In this document: positions 17,376 through 24,293 of the stretch, piece by piece | Numbering within the stretch: the stretch's first letter is position 1 | How the letters are laid out: each line of letters starts with the position of its first letter | Source of the DNA: CAZRNB01 sp964601355 | GTDB taxonomy: Bacteria; Planctomycetota; Phycisphaerae; Sedimentisphaerales; Anaerobacaceae | Length of the DNA: 32,415 nt | Assembly (NCBI GenBank): GCA_964601355.1 | Contig: CAZRNB010000020.1 | Span: forward strand, 1 to 32,415 | Direction: 5' to 3' | Notes under the pieces: model-generated | Database searches by the model: none | The model's input: the letters and a program-made list of their open reading frames with translations, nothing else | What the model was told of the DNA's origin: nothing | Program-made: the position numbers and the translations under genes

Positions 17376-18704
17376 ATGACCAAACAAATTATAACATTGA
17401 TATGCGTTGCCCATTTATTGACTATCTCGCAATGTTTTGGCGAAGACATCCCTATCGAGAATCCACGAACCACCCCGATTGCGGACGGCTGGGCGGGCAA
17501 CTCCATCAACGCTGTCATTTTCAGGCGAAACTCAGTTGTGACTGACGTAAACGATCAATATGTCGCCTTCTACGACGCGTATGCCAACGTCGTGCTGGCT
17601 AAACGTCAGCTCGGAACAGTAATTTGGGAAATTCAAGTTACCCAATATCAAGGCAACATCACTGACGCCCACAACTCAATCAGCATTATGGCCGACAGCG
17701 ACGGATTTCTCCATGTATCCTGGAATCACCACGGTAGTCCCTTGAGCTACTGCAGAAGCAAAGCACCCGGCTCACTCGAGCTAACCGACAAGATGCCTAT
17801 GACGGGCTACAAAGAGCAGAACGTCACTTATCCTGAGTTTTACAGGCTTCCTGACGGCAACCTGATTTTTCTATACCGCGACGGCTCATCCGGCCGAGGC
17901 GATCTAATGATGAATTACTATGACACAAACACAATGACCTGGTCGCTGCTCCAGGACAGCCTCATCAACGGCCAGGGACAGCGAAACGCCTATTGGCAGA
18001 CAACTATTGACATAAACGGCATAATCCATATCTCCTGGGTCTGGAGAGAAACCTCGGACGTTGCAACTAATCACGACTTATGCTACGCCAAATCGTCCGA
18101 CGGCGGCAAAACCTGGCAAAAGTCCACCGGAGAACAATACGAGCTGCCGATAACGGCGGCTTCAGCCGAATATGCCTGTCGAATCCCGCAGCGAAGCGAA
18201 TTGATAAATCAAACGTCTATGTGCGCAGATTCCTGCGGCCGGCCTTACATAGCAACCTATTGGCGGCCACAGGATTCCACCGTTCCGCAGTATTATCTTG
18301 TCTATCATGACGGCACACAATGGCGCACCTCGCAGGTGTCACAACGCACGACGCCGTTTAGCCTGAGCGGTGGCGGCACAAAGAGAATACCTATTTCCAG
18401 GCCGCAGATTGTAGCTGACGCCAATGGTACGACAGATAAGGCCTGCATGATATTTCGCGACATTGAGCGCGGCGACAGGGTCTCCGTCGCAATTTGTGAC
18501 GACATCCAATCGGCCTCCATCGAATGGCGTTTCGAAGACTTGACTCTGGATTCGGTCAGTCAATGGGAGCCGAGCTACGACACCGAACTATGGACCTTGA
18601 AAAAAAAGCTGCACATCTTTGTACAAAAGGTGGGCCAGGGCGAGGGCGAGACAATTGAGGACATTCCGCCGCAGCCTGTCTCAATTCTCGAATGGACACC
18701 GTAA
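17376..18704 (+). CDS. BNR_4 seven-bladed propeller, ulvan-lyase-like exported protein
   Basis: The best start is the ATG at 17376, with GAGG nine bases before it and a signal peptide (QIITLICVAHLLTISQCFG, cut before ED), giving 442 residues. The protein is a BNR_4-type beta propeller: an Asp-box SSDGGKTW at 220-227, DAHNSISIMADSDG, HVSWNHHGSPLSY, TYPEFYRLPDGNLIFLYRDGSSGRG, GQRNAYWQTTID and HISWVWRET. Two histidines about 20 residues apart (His99 and His118 or His119) recall the catalytic pair of PL24/PL25 ulvan lyases, which cut rhamnose-uronate linkages; GH145 rhamnosidases share the fold. It closes the island begun by GH106. Lyase or glycosidase activity is inferred. No sulfatase is nearby, so ulvan itself is less likely than an unsulfated rhamnose-uronate glycan. 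Confidence 0.8.
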   Translation: MTKQIITLICVAHLLTISQCFGEDIPIENPRTTPIADGWAGNSINAVIFRRNSVVTDVNDQYVAFYDAYANVVLAKRQLGTVIWEIQVTQYQGNITDAHNSISIMADSDGFLHVSWNHHGSPLSYCRSKAPGSLELTDKMPMTGYKEQNVTYPEFYRLPDGNLIFLYRDGSSGRGDLMMNYYDTNTMTWSLLQDSLINGQGQRNAYWQTTIDINGIIHISWVWRETSDVATNHDLCYAKSSDGGKTWQKSTGEQYELPITAASAEYACRIPQRSELINQTSMCADSCGRPYIATYWRPQDSTVPQYYLVYHDGTQWRTSQVSQRTTPFSLSGGGTKRIPISRPQIVADANGTTDKACMIFRDIERGDRVSVAICDDIQSASIEWRFEDLTLDSVSQWEPSYDTELWTLKKKLHIFVQKVGQGEGETIEDIPPQPVSILEWTP

Positions 18705-18720
18705 TTCGATCGAGACATAA

Positions 18721-18788
18721 CCCACGTAAAACGTGGGGCTAAATCCGCCGAAGGCGGATAAATATTTAGCCGGCGGTTTCACCGCCGG
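18721..18788 (+). repeat. Triple hairpin repeat after the glycan island
   Basis: Three perfect hairpins stand in a row: CCCACGT/ACGTGGG (18721-18737), ATCCGCC/GGCGGAT (18743-18759) and CCGGCGGT/ACCGCCGG (18770-18788), each with a 3-base loop. The first two are joined by GGCTAAAT and the last is preceded by ATTTAGCC, so the whole is also a larger palindrome. It may terminate the island transcript, but the GGCTAAAT edge marks it as part of a dispersed family. Confidence 0.8.
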
Positions 18789-18966
18789 TTTATAATCTTT
18801 TTGTATTTTTGTTTTTAATTTTTCATCTTGCACGATGAGGTAATCCCTGCCATAATACCAACGGCATTTTTCCATAAGGTGCCTCTATGGTATATAAAGA
18901 ACAGATTAACAGCATAGGCAATAATCTTCCAATTACACATAACAAATATTAAATGGGGGTTTTCAC

Positions 18967-19377
18967 ATGAAAAAGAAGGAATTTTTCAAGCTGTTTCTAC
19001 GAGTCACGGGTTCTGTCGCACTACTTGCGCTCATTGCAGTTTTTATGCCCTACTCTTGGATGAATAGTATCCACCAATGGATCGGTTTGGGTGAGCTTCC
19101 CAATCAGCCAATAGTCGGATACCTTGCCCGCTCAACATCGGCATTCTATGCCTTCTTCGGCGGCTTATTTTGGTGTCTTTCATTTCATCTGCACCGCTAT
19201 CGCCCCGTAATCCATTTTCTCGGCGCAGCGTCAATCGTCTTTGGCGTGATACTCTTGATTATTGATCTGCGCGAAGGACTGCCCCTTTACTGGAGTCTTA
19301 CAGAAGGGCCGGTCGGCATTATCTTCGGCGTGATTATATTTTTCCTGAGTCGTCGAGTCGGTATGGAGTTCGATTAA
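18967..19377 (+). CDS. Small four-helix membrane protein, function unknown
   Basis: The 136-residue protein has four hydrophobic segments at about 12-28, 56-75, 83-98 and 112-128, and a basic N-terminus (KKKEFFK) that should stay in the cytoplasm. No catalytic motif is visible. The strong ribosome site GGGGGT lies seven bases before the ATG. It stands alone on the plus strand between the hairpin repeats and a convergent, degraded tadA fragment whose stop overlaps its own. I can only call it an uncharacterised inner-membrane protein. Confidence 0.8.
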   Translation: MKKKEFFKLFLRVTGSVALLALIAVFMPYSWMNSIHQWIGLGELPNQPIVGYLARSTSAFYAFFGGLFWCLSFHLHRYRPVIHFLGAASIVFGVILLIIDLREGLPLYWSLTEGPVGIIFGVIIFFLSRRVGMEFD

Positions 19378-19460
19378 AAGCTCGCTTTTTCTTCAGCATT
19401 CTCGTCTCTTCTGCGTTCAAAGAAATTTTGCAGCAGTTCGCTGCACTGCTCGGTCAAGCA
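19374..19460 (-). pseudogene. Remnant of a tadA 3' end
   Basis: Read on the minus strand these bases encode CLTEQCSELLQNFFERRRDE followed by NAEEKASF and a TAA stop. This matches the C-terminal helix of TadA deaminases; the intact tadA 1.2 kb away has ADECGKLLQDFFQKKRSD at the same place. Nothing upstream continues the deaminase: the fragment joins directly to dispersed repeat copy 2. It looks like the tail of a second or earlier tadA cut off by the repeat. Confidence 0.6.
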
Positions 19461-19519
19461 GATTTCTCGACTCGCCTTCGGCTCGCTCGAAATGACAAAT
19501 ACTGTGTTCTCTACAGAAC
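19461..19519 (+). repeat. Dispersed repeat, copy 2
   Basis: GATTTCTCGACTCGCCTTCG, then GCTCGCTCGAAATGACA and a tail TGTTCTCTACAGAACA. It shares its block order with copies at 1 and 21458 and abuts the tadA remnant. The remaining bases up to 19605 hold no gene. Confidence 0.8.
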
Positions 19520-19605
19520 AAAATCAAAATATAATATGATTAGCTATCTCCAGCAAGGAAAAGGACTTTCATAATTATCTACGGTGTGTGCGGTCGTATA
19601 GTAAT

Positions 19606-20610
19606 TTATGATTTTCTGAAGCCAAGCAGACGCTGACGGAAAGTGTGGGCAGCTTTCACAGAATTACGGAGACGCTCCAAAAGTGAGTATTTCGACTTGC
19701 GAACCCATGGTACTGCTATTTCATGTCCCCCGTATTTTCGTTTATATTCGCCACCGCCTCCCATGTCGTATTTTGTAATTCCCCTTTCTTTCCAGTAACG
19801 AATGACAAACCACTGTATTGCCTCATTGGGACGCAAGATTTGATCGGACCTCCAGCTTGCACCTCCCCAGAAATACATTGTATCATTCATAGCTGGGAAA
19901 ATCCCGGTAGCAATACACTTGCCTTCAGAATTACGAGCTCGAACCAAAAGCAAGTTACCGGTTGGTAGTAAATACCTAATCAGAGCCTGGATCCGTTCCT
20001 TTGAGTATGTGGGCACAAGTCCCTGTTTGGCAAAGACATCTTGCATCTGAGAGTAATAATCATCAGCGAAAGATTCATCTCTCACCTCTTCAACCTGCAC
20101 ACCTTCTTTCTCAGCCTTACGGATACAACGACGACACTCGGGTTTCATCGCCGCCAATAATTCTTCTTCATTTTTACGTAAGTCTATCTCGAAGCTATGC
20201 AAGATTCGACTTGTATAACCTATTTGCTCAACATCGCTTATACTGAAATGTCGATCCATAAGTTCAAAGTGCACACACTTTAATTCACGAAATGCAAATT
20301 TCTCTAAAGCCACAAGAGCGGCAGCGCGAGAAATGGAAGGTTCTAAATTGAATCCCATATATGAAGTCGTCCAACCAGCCATGGGAGAGCCCAAGATACG
20401 CAAGCCGAATTTACGCACGATTAAGCCGGTAAATCGTCCAACGACATGGTCTCCACATTTAACGACAGCGATTACCGGTTCTGCGCTTTGTGTCGAAGCA
20501 ACAAATTGCAGCCATTGTTCCGTTTGAAAGATTGTGTGGTCATTATACATCTCCAAAGCGGGAGCTTCATTGTAATTTACTTTTGTCAAAGATAGTGGGT
20601 GATTAACCAT
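19606..20610 (-). CDS. GNAT/FemAB-like acyl- or aminoacyltransferase
   Basis: The 334-residue protein is a tandem GNAT-fold enzyme of the FemAB/Acetyltransf_6 type. The family pattern appears as LLAAMKPECRRCIRKAEKEG around 151-170, YFWGGASWRSDQILRPNEAI from 246 and YDMGGGGEYKRKYGG at 281-295. Relatives add amino acids to peptidoglycan precursors or acyl groups to extracellular polysaccharides. The acceptor here cannot be told. No signal peptide is seen, so it acts in the cytoplasm. Its ATG overlaps the end of tadA by eight bases (ATGGTTAA), so the two are probably co-translated although their functions do not obviously match. Confidence 0.85.
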   Translation of the reverse strand: MVNHPLSLTKVNYNEAPALEMYNDHTIFQTEQWLQFVASTQSAEPVIAVVKCGDHVVGRFTGLIVRKFGLRILGSPMAGWTTSYMGFNLEPSISRAAALVALEKFAFRELKCVHFELMDRHFSISDVEQIGYTSRILHSFEIDLRKNEEELLAAMKPECRRCIRKAEKEGVQVEEVRDESFADDYYSQMQDVFAKQGLVPTYSKERIQALIRYLLPTGNLLLVRARNSEGKCIATGIFPAMNDTMYFWGGASWRSDQILRPNEAIQWFVIRYWKERGITKYDMGGGGEYKRKYGGHEIAVPWVRKSKYSLLERLRNSVKAAHTFRQRLLGFRKS

Positions 20611-21127
20611 AATAAAGCGGAAAATCTATTGAATTATTTTTCAAAGCAGTCTTGTCTGATCGTTTTTTCTGGAAAAAATCCTGCAATAGCTTGCCGCACT
20701 CATCGGCAAGCACGCCGGTTTTTACCTCTAAGCGGTGGTTTAACCTGCCATCATGCACGATGTCATACAAGCTGCCGCATGCGCCAGCCTTTGGATCATT
20801 GCAGCCGAAGACGAGTCTGTCCATCCGCGCCAGTACCAGAGCGCCCGCGCACATCGGACATGGCTCTAAGGTAACATACATTGCACAACCATTCAACCGC
20901 CAGCTTCCAAGAAATGCCGCTGCCTGGGTGAGGGCGATTATTTCCGCGTGGGCCGTCGGGTCTTTGAGCTGCTCTCTCTGGTTATATGCTTTGCCGATTA
21001 TCTGGTCTTCATAAACGATGACCGCACCTATGGGGACATCGCCGTTCTCCTCGGCGATACCGGCCTGCTCAATGGCAAGACGCATATACTGTTTATCTTC
21101 TTTGGTAATATTTATCATCGATAGCAT
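20603..21127 (-). CDS. tadA: tRNA-specific adenosine deaminase
   Basis: TadA converts adenosine 34 of tRNA-Arg(ACG) to inosine. The 174-residue protein has the zinc-dependent deaminase motifs HAE at 60-62 with catalytic Glu62 and PCPMC at 89-93, plus GDVPIGAVIV, NQREQLKDPTAHAE and GACGSLYDIV, all typical of TadA. The C-terminal 20 residues after FFQKKR are unusual (ending NNSIDFPLYYG) and run into the next gene. Either Met1 or Met4 may be the start; neither has a strong ribosome site. A second copy of its 3' end survives as a fragment at 19374-19460. Confidence 0.95.
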   Translation of the reverse strand: MLSMINITKEDKQYMRLAIEQAGIAEENGDVPIGAVIVYEDQIIGKAYNQREQLKDPTAHAEIIALTQAAAFLGSWRLNGCAMYVTLEPCPMCAGALVLARMDRLVFGCNDPKAGACGSLYDIVHDGRLNHRLEVKTGVLADECGKLLQDFFQKKRSDKTALKNNSIDFPLYYG

Positions 21128-21382
21128 AGACTGAATCTCACTCTACGCGACTTACAACAAAATATTTGCGAGGACAAATATTATAATCCATATGATAATA
21201 GCAATATACTTATAAATTTTCTTTTGTTTGGGGTCATCCGCACCATATTACCATTGATGTATTATGTATCTACAACACGTTATGGTATCCGCGTTCCCAT
21301 ATGGTGGTCTTTCGCCCACGCAGTTCCTTAATTTTGCATTTCAAATTTCAATTTTCGAATTGCTCCGTAGAAAACACCTACC

Positions 21383-21520
21383 GTCATTTCGACCGAAGCC
21401 CCCGTGTCTTCTGTTGAAGACAGAAACGGGGGCGAAACGGAGAAATCTACTCAAAAACAGATTTCTCGACTCGCCTACGGCTCGCTCGAAATGACAACCA
21501 CTACTCTTTTCTACACAGAA
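21383..21520 (+). repeat. Dispersed repeat, copy 3, full palindromic form
   Basis: The right half (CAGATTTCTCGACTCGCCTA, then CGGCTCGCTCGAAATGACA, 21458-21496, with tail TTTTCTACACAGAA) matches copies 1 and 2. The left half (GTCATTTCGACCGAAG from 21383 and CGGAGAAATCT at 21437-21447) is its rough reverse complement, so this copy is a complete inverted pair. A separate hairpin, GCCCCCGT...ACGGGGGC with GTCTTC/GAAGAC inside, sits in the left half. The rest of 21128-21563 is AT-rich with no gene. Confidence 0.75.
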
Positions 21521-21538
21521 ATGACAATTATCAACTGT

Positions 21539-21549
21539 TCACCTGCTCT
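21539..21549 (+). repeat. 11-bp direct repeat left of the four-helix-bundle gene
   Basis: TCACCTGCTCT occurs here, at 21964-21974 and at 21988-21998, so copies lie on both sides of the gene at 21564-21896. Confidence 0.65.
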
Positions 21550-21563
21550 GGTTTTCGCCTGTT

Positions 21564-21896
21564 CTATTTTCTCTTTTCCAAGCCATTAATCAGGCCGGAA
21601 AGCATCTTGGAAATAACTTCAAGCTGATTATAGAGATCTGAAAGTTTAACATCAGAAATCAACTGTTTACGCTCCTGAACACTACCCCGAGCTATGATAA
21701 AGAAATTTCGTCTATCTCTTTTTGTAAATCTGCCATTACCTTCTGCGATATTGGTTGCAATCGATAGAGATGCTCTATTAAGCTGATCTGTCAGAAAATA
21801 ATATCCTTTAGGGAATTCATCGGTAAGATTTATAACTTTCTCGGCTAAATCTACAGATTTCTGGTAGACATCGAGATTTTCAAACATGAATGGCAT
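21564..21896 (-). CDS. Four-helix-bundle protein (23S rRNA intervening-sequence type)
   Basis: The 110-residue protein matches the family first found encoded in intervening sequences of 23S rRNA genes: FENLDVYQKSVDLAEKVINL at the start, DEFPKGYYFLTDQLNRASLS, then SIATNIAEGNGRFTKRDRR, FIIARGSVQERKQLI and a last amphipathic helix. Met1 (MPFMFENL) or Met4 may be the start. Members form pentamers of helical bundles but have no settled function. Here the gene is free-standing, not in rRNA, and lies between short repeats (TCACCTGCTCT on both sides), which fits the idea that it travels with repeats. Confidence 0.9.
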   Translation of the reverse strand: MPFMFENLDVYQKSVDLAEKVINLTDEFPKGYYFLTDQLNRASLSIATNIAEGNGRFTKRDRRNFFIIARGSVQERKQLISDVKLSDLYNQLEVISKMLSGLINGLEKRK

Positions 21897-21912
21897 TTTA
21901 CAATCTCTTTTT

Positions 21913-21998
21913 GAACAGTAGAGCAGTTGAACAGTTGACCGCAGGTGAGCATTTATTCTTTTATCACCTGCTCTACTGTTCCACTGCTCACCTGCTCT
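21913..21998. repeat. Inverted and direct repeats right of the four-helix-bundle gene
   Basis: GAACAGTAGAGCAG (21913-21926) and CTGCTCTACTGTTC (21968-21981) form a perfect 14-bp inverted repeat. TCACCTGCTCT occurs twice, at 21964 and 21988, matching the copy at 21539 on the other side of the gene. Confidence 0.7.
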
Positions 21999-22026
21999 AT
22001 TTTGGCGGAATTAAAGTCCGCCAAAA

Positions 22027-22099
22027 TACCCCCAAGGGGAGTCGAACCCCTGTTACCGGGTTGAGAACCCGGCGTCCTTGGCCACTAGACGATGGGGGC
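22027..22099 (-). tRNA. tRNA-Glu (anticodon CTC)
   Basis: The minus strand reads GCCCCCATCGTCTAGTGGCC, an anticodon arm CCGGG-TTCTCAA-CCCGG, and a T arm CAGGGGTTCGACTCCCCTT. The 7-base loop gives anticodon CTC. The start GCCCCCATCGTCTAG is typical of bacterial tRNA-Glu. The acceptor pairs 5' GCCCCCA with 3' TGGGGGT, leaving G1 opposite U72, with discriminator A73. CCA is not encoded. Confidence 0.95.
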
Positions 22100-22150
22100 A
22101 GCAAAATAAAAATCCGAAATTCGAATACCGAAATACGAAACAGAACAAGT

Positions 22151-22220
22151 GAGCTAAAGTTTAGAGTGCCTAAAGTGCCTAAAATTAAAACTATAACTTT
22201 AGCTCATTTTAGGCACTTTA
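22151..22220. repeat. Interleaved inverted repeats between two tRNAs
   Basis: Arm A is GAGCTAAAGTT (22151-22161) and arm B TAAAGTGCCTAAAAT (22171-22185). The perfect complements follow in the same order: A' AACTTTAGCTC (22195-22205) and B' ATTTTAGGCACTTTA (22206-22220). The order A-B-A'-B' cannot form two nested hairpins; in RNA it would be a pseudoknot. It may also be a decayed dispersed repeat. Confidence 0.75.
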
Positions 22221-22272
22221 TTTCTCTCGTGCTTCGGATTTCCACGGCTTGCAAAATTGCGAACCGTGGCAG

Positions 22273-22346
22273 TAGCGGCGGTCGGATTCGAACCGACGAC
22301 CCTGGGCTTATGAATCCCATGCTCTAACCAGCTGAGCTACACCGCC
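22273..22346 (-). tRNA. tRNA with CAT anticodon, probably elongator tRNA-Met
   Basis: The minus strand reads GGCGGTGTAGCTCAGCTGG, TTAGAGCA, anticodon arm TGGGA-TTCATAA-GCCCA, variable loop and T arm GTCGGTTCGAATCCGAC. The anticodon is CAT. The paired first acceptor base argues against initiator tRNA; elongator Met is more likely than lysidine-modified Ile, but both are possible. The last anticodon-stem pair (31-39) is A opposite G. G1 faces U72, as in the neighbouring tRNA-Glu. CCA is not encoded. Confidence 0.88.
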
Positions 22347-22438
22347 AAAAAATATTCAGAAACTATACAATAGCAATATATACCGGAATTTGTCAATTGC
22401 CTTGAAGCTAAAAACGAATAAAAAGATAAAGGTAATGT

Positions 22439-22464
22439 CGTCGCCGTTTCGGCGACGGCTAAAC
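22439..22464 (+). repeat. Hairpin with GGCTAAAC edge
   Basis: CGTCGCCG (22439-22446) and CGGCGACG (22450-22457) pair perfectly around TTT and are followed by GCTAAAC. It lies 12 bases beyond the stop of the metallo-hydrolase gene, so it may double as its terminator. Confidence 0.75.
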
Positions 22465-22475
22465 CGCTAAGGAAC

Positions 22476-23108
22476 CTATTGTAAAAACTCATTATGCATT
22501 TTTTCATGGCCTATCGTTGTCACCGGCCCATGGCCAGGATAAACAATAGTCTCGTCCGGCAAGGTAAGGAGTTTCTCATTTATGCTTTTTAATAATCGCG
22601 ACATGCTTCCGCCCGGAAAGTCGGTCCGGCCAATCGACTCGGCAAACAGACTATCGTCCGTAAAGACAGCCCCATCATCGTTTACGTATAAACAAATACC
22701 GCCCTGTGTATGGCCCGGCGTATGCAACACCTCCAATTTTACGCCCGCCTCCTCGATTATGCTTTTGTCTTGGACGAGCAAAACGGCCAGCTCGGCGCTG
22801 AACGTCTCCCCCGCCAGAGCCGATAGATTTTGCTCCGGCTGCTTAAGCATCTCGGCATCAAGCCTGTGAATATATACCTTCATTTCCGGATAATGCTCAC
22901 ATAAGGCGGTGACAGCCGCAATGTGGTCTATATGGCCGTGAGTCAGGACAACTCCAGCGGGTTTTAAATCGTATGTTTTCAGAAAACTTATTAGCTTATT
23001 CGCTCCAAGCCCTGCATCTATAATCAGGCAATCTTTTGCTAATTCGCTCCGGCGCAGAATGTAGCAATTAGTTTGATATTCGCCCAGGATTAAACAGTCG
23101 ATTTTCAT
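22476..23108 (-). CDS. Metallo-beta-lactamase-fold hydrolase (glyoxalase II-like)
   Basis: A soluble 210-residue MBL-fold enzyme with all metal ligands in place: HGHIDH (His57, His59, Asp61, His62), His133 in HTPGHTQGG, Asp in FTDDSLF at about 151-152 and His193 in VYPGHGP. The pattern and length match the small hydroxyacylglutathione hydrolase-like group (YcbL and relatives), which hydrolyse thioesters or related substrates. The GRTDFPGG segment from 160 is typical of that group. True glyoxalase II activity is unproven because the C-terminal glutathione-binding domain is absent. No clear ribosome site is seen. Confidence 0.9.
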   Translation of the reverse strand: MKIDCLILGEYQTNCYILRRSELAKDCLIIDAGLGANKLISFLKTYDLKPAGVVLTHGHIDHIAAVTALCEHYPEMKVYIHRLDAEMLKQPEQNLSALAGETFSAELAVLLVQDKSIIEEAGVKLEVLHTPGHTQGGICLYVNDDGAVFTDDSLFAESIGRTDFPGGSMSRLLKSINEKLLTLPDETIVYPGHGPVTTIGHEKMHNEFLQ

Positions 23109-23218
23109 CTAAGAACATGAACCGTGACTCGTTATTTACCAATCGTACAATTACTGATACAAAAAGCCCTGCCCACAAGAATCCAGTATCCAGTATCATG
23201 TACGGATCGGCACAACAG

Positions 23219-23245
23219 GCCAGCCCCACAGGTGGGCTGGCTAAC
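23219..23245 (+). repeat. Hairpin with GGCTAAC edge
   Basis: GCCAGCCC (23219-23226) and GGGCTGGC (23234-23241) pair around CACAGGT, and the right edge continues as GGCTAAC. It belongs with the GGCTAAA-edged hairpins elsewhere in the window. It sits between pssA and the metallo-hydrolase gene. Confidence 0.65.
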
Positions 23246-23286
23246 CTTCGTCCCTCGTCCATCGTTTTTGTCTGTCTTCTGTATTC

Positions 23287-24264
23287 TTAGTTGTTATGCT
23301 GCCTGTTAACCTCAGTCTCTTCAGAACCATTCAAGGCCAGCTCTTCATCTGTCGTAGTGAGGTAACCTCTCCTGCGGATTATTTTGTAATAAAACCATTT
23401 TATGAAGCTGCCCGCGGCGAAGCCGCAAAAAATCAGCACGAAGACCGTTTGTCTGCTCCAGATAATCAATCCGAGAAACAAAAGAACCCTGATAAGATGT
23501 GCAAATGGTTTTTTCCCTTTTATGTACTGGTTTATAATGTGTGGATATCTTATCCTGCTGACCATCAAGACTGATATTGCCAAAACTACAAGCGGCAGTG
23601 CATAAATAACTGCGTTTTCACAAAAATTGATATACGTCCAGGTGTTCTCGGCAGCGAGCTCTGGCAGGATTATCTCCTGATGGAATATTACAAGGCTGAC
23701 TATTACTCCGGCAGCAGCAGGTGTAGGCAGACCAACAAAACTCATGTGAGCAGATTCATCCTCTTCATTTTCAACATTGAATCGTGCCAATCGAATAGCT
23801 GCACAGCTTAAATAAGCCGCCGCCGACAGCCAGATGAAGCGATGCAAAAAATCTTCTATCGTATGGTTGAAACCTGCAACAACATCCAGTTTTTGCTCCA
23901 TGACTTTTAGCATCAGGAATGCCGGCGCCACGCCGAAGCTGATTATATCGCAAAGGCTGTCGAGCTGACCGCCGAAACTGGAGGTGCTTTGACTCATTCG
24001 CGCCAGCCGGCCGTCGAGCATATCGGCAATCATCGCCAGCAGAATCATATAGCCGGCCATGGCCAAATACGGCATGGTAATTCTATGATAAGAAAACTCG
24101 TTTGTGCCGGAAGCAATTTTATCTACAAAAATAATGGCTGTGAAGCCGCAAACACCGTTGAGAATGGTGATTAGCGACGGCAGAATTGTGATATAGTTCA
24201 ATCGCTGCTTTCGCACCCGCCGCAATAACCTCTCTTTGGCTTCCTGCGTTCTAAATCTTGGCAT
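23287..24264 (-). CDS. pssA: CDP-diacylglycerol--serine O-phosphatidyltransferase
   Basis: PssA makes phosphatidylserine from CDP-diacylglycerol and serine in the inner membrane. The 325-residue protein has the complete CDP-alcohol phosphatidyltransferase motif: Asp81, DG at 84-85, AR at 88-89, Gly98, Asp102 and Asp106, in DMLDGRLARM, then FGGQLDSLCD. The basic N-terminus (RLLRRVRKQRLNY) and about eight membrane segments fit. ILPSLITILNGVCGF and VGLPTPAAA are characteristic of PssA rather than PgsA. Residues after 300 form a charged tail. psd lies upstream on the same strand with a repeat hairpin between, so together they supply phosphatidylethanolamine. Confidence 0.94.
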   Translation of the reverse strand: MPRFRTQEAKERLLRRVRKQRLNYITILPSLITILNGVCGFTAIIFVDKIASGTNEFSYHRITMPYLAMAGYMILLAMIADMLDGRLARMSQSTSSFGGQLDSLCDIISFGVAPAFLMLKVMEQKLDVVAGFNHTIEDFLHRFIWLSAAAYLSCAAIRLARFNVENEEDESAHMSFVGLPTPAAAGVIVSLVIFHQEIILPELAAENTWTYINFCENAVIYALPLVVLAISVLMVSRIRYPHIINQYIKGKKPFAHLIRVLLFLGLIIWSRQTVFVLIFCGFAAGSFIKWFYYKIIRRRGYLTTTDEELALNGSEETEVNRQHNN

Positions 24265-24293
24265 TTTATTACTCTTCGTGGCTCGTTACTTAC

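Noticed and set aside
16907..17518. Minus-strand frame of 203 codons overlapping the nuclease-like and BNR genes
   Set aside because: Both overlapped genes are better supported, and the frame has no family motif or ribosome site.
18681..18875. Minus-strand frame of 64 codons after the BNR gene
   Set aside because: It reads straight through the triple hairpin repeat; its peptide (KPPAKYLSAFGGFSP) is a translation of that repeat.
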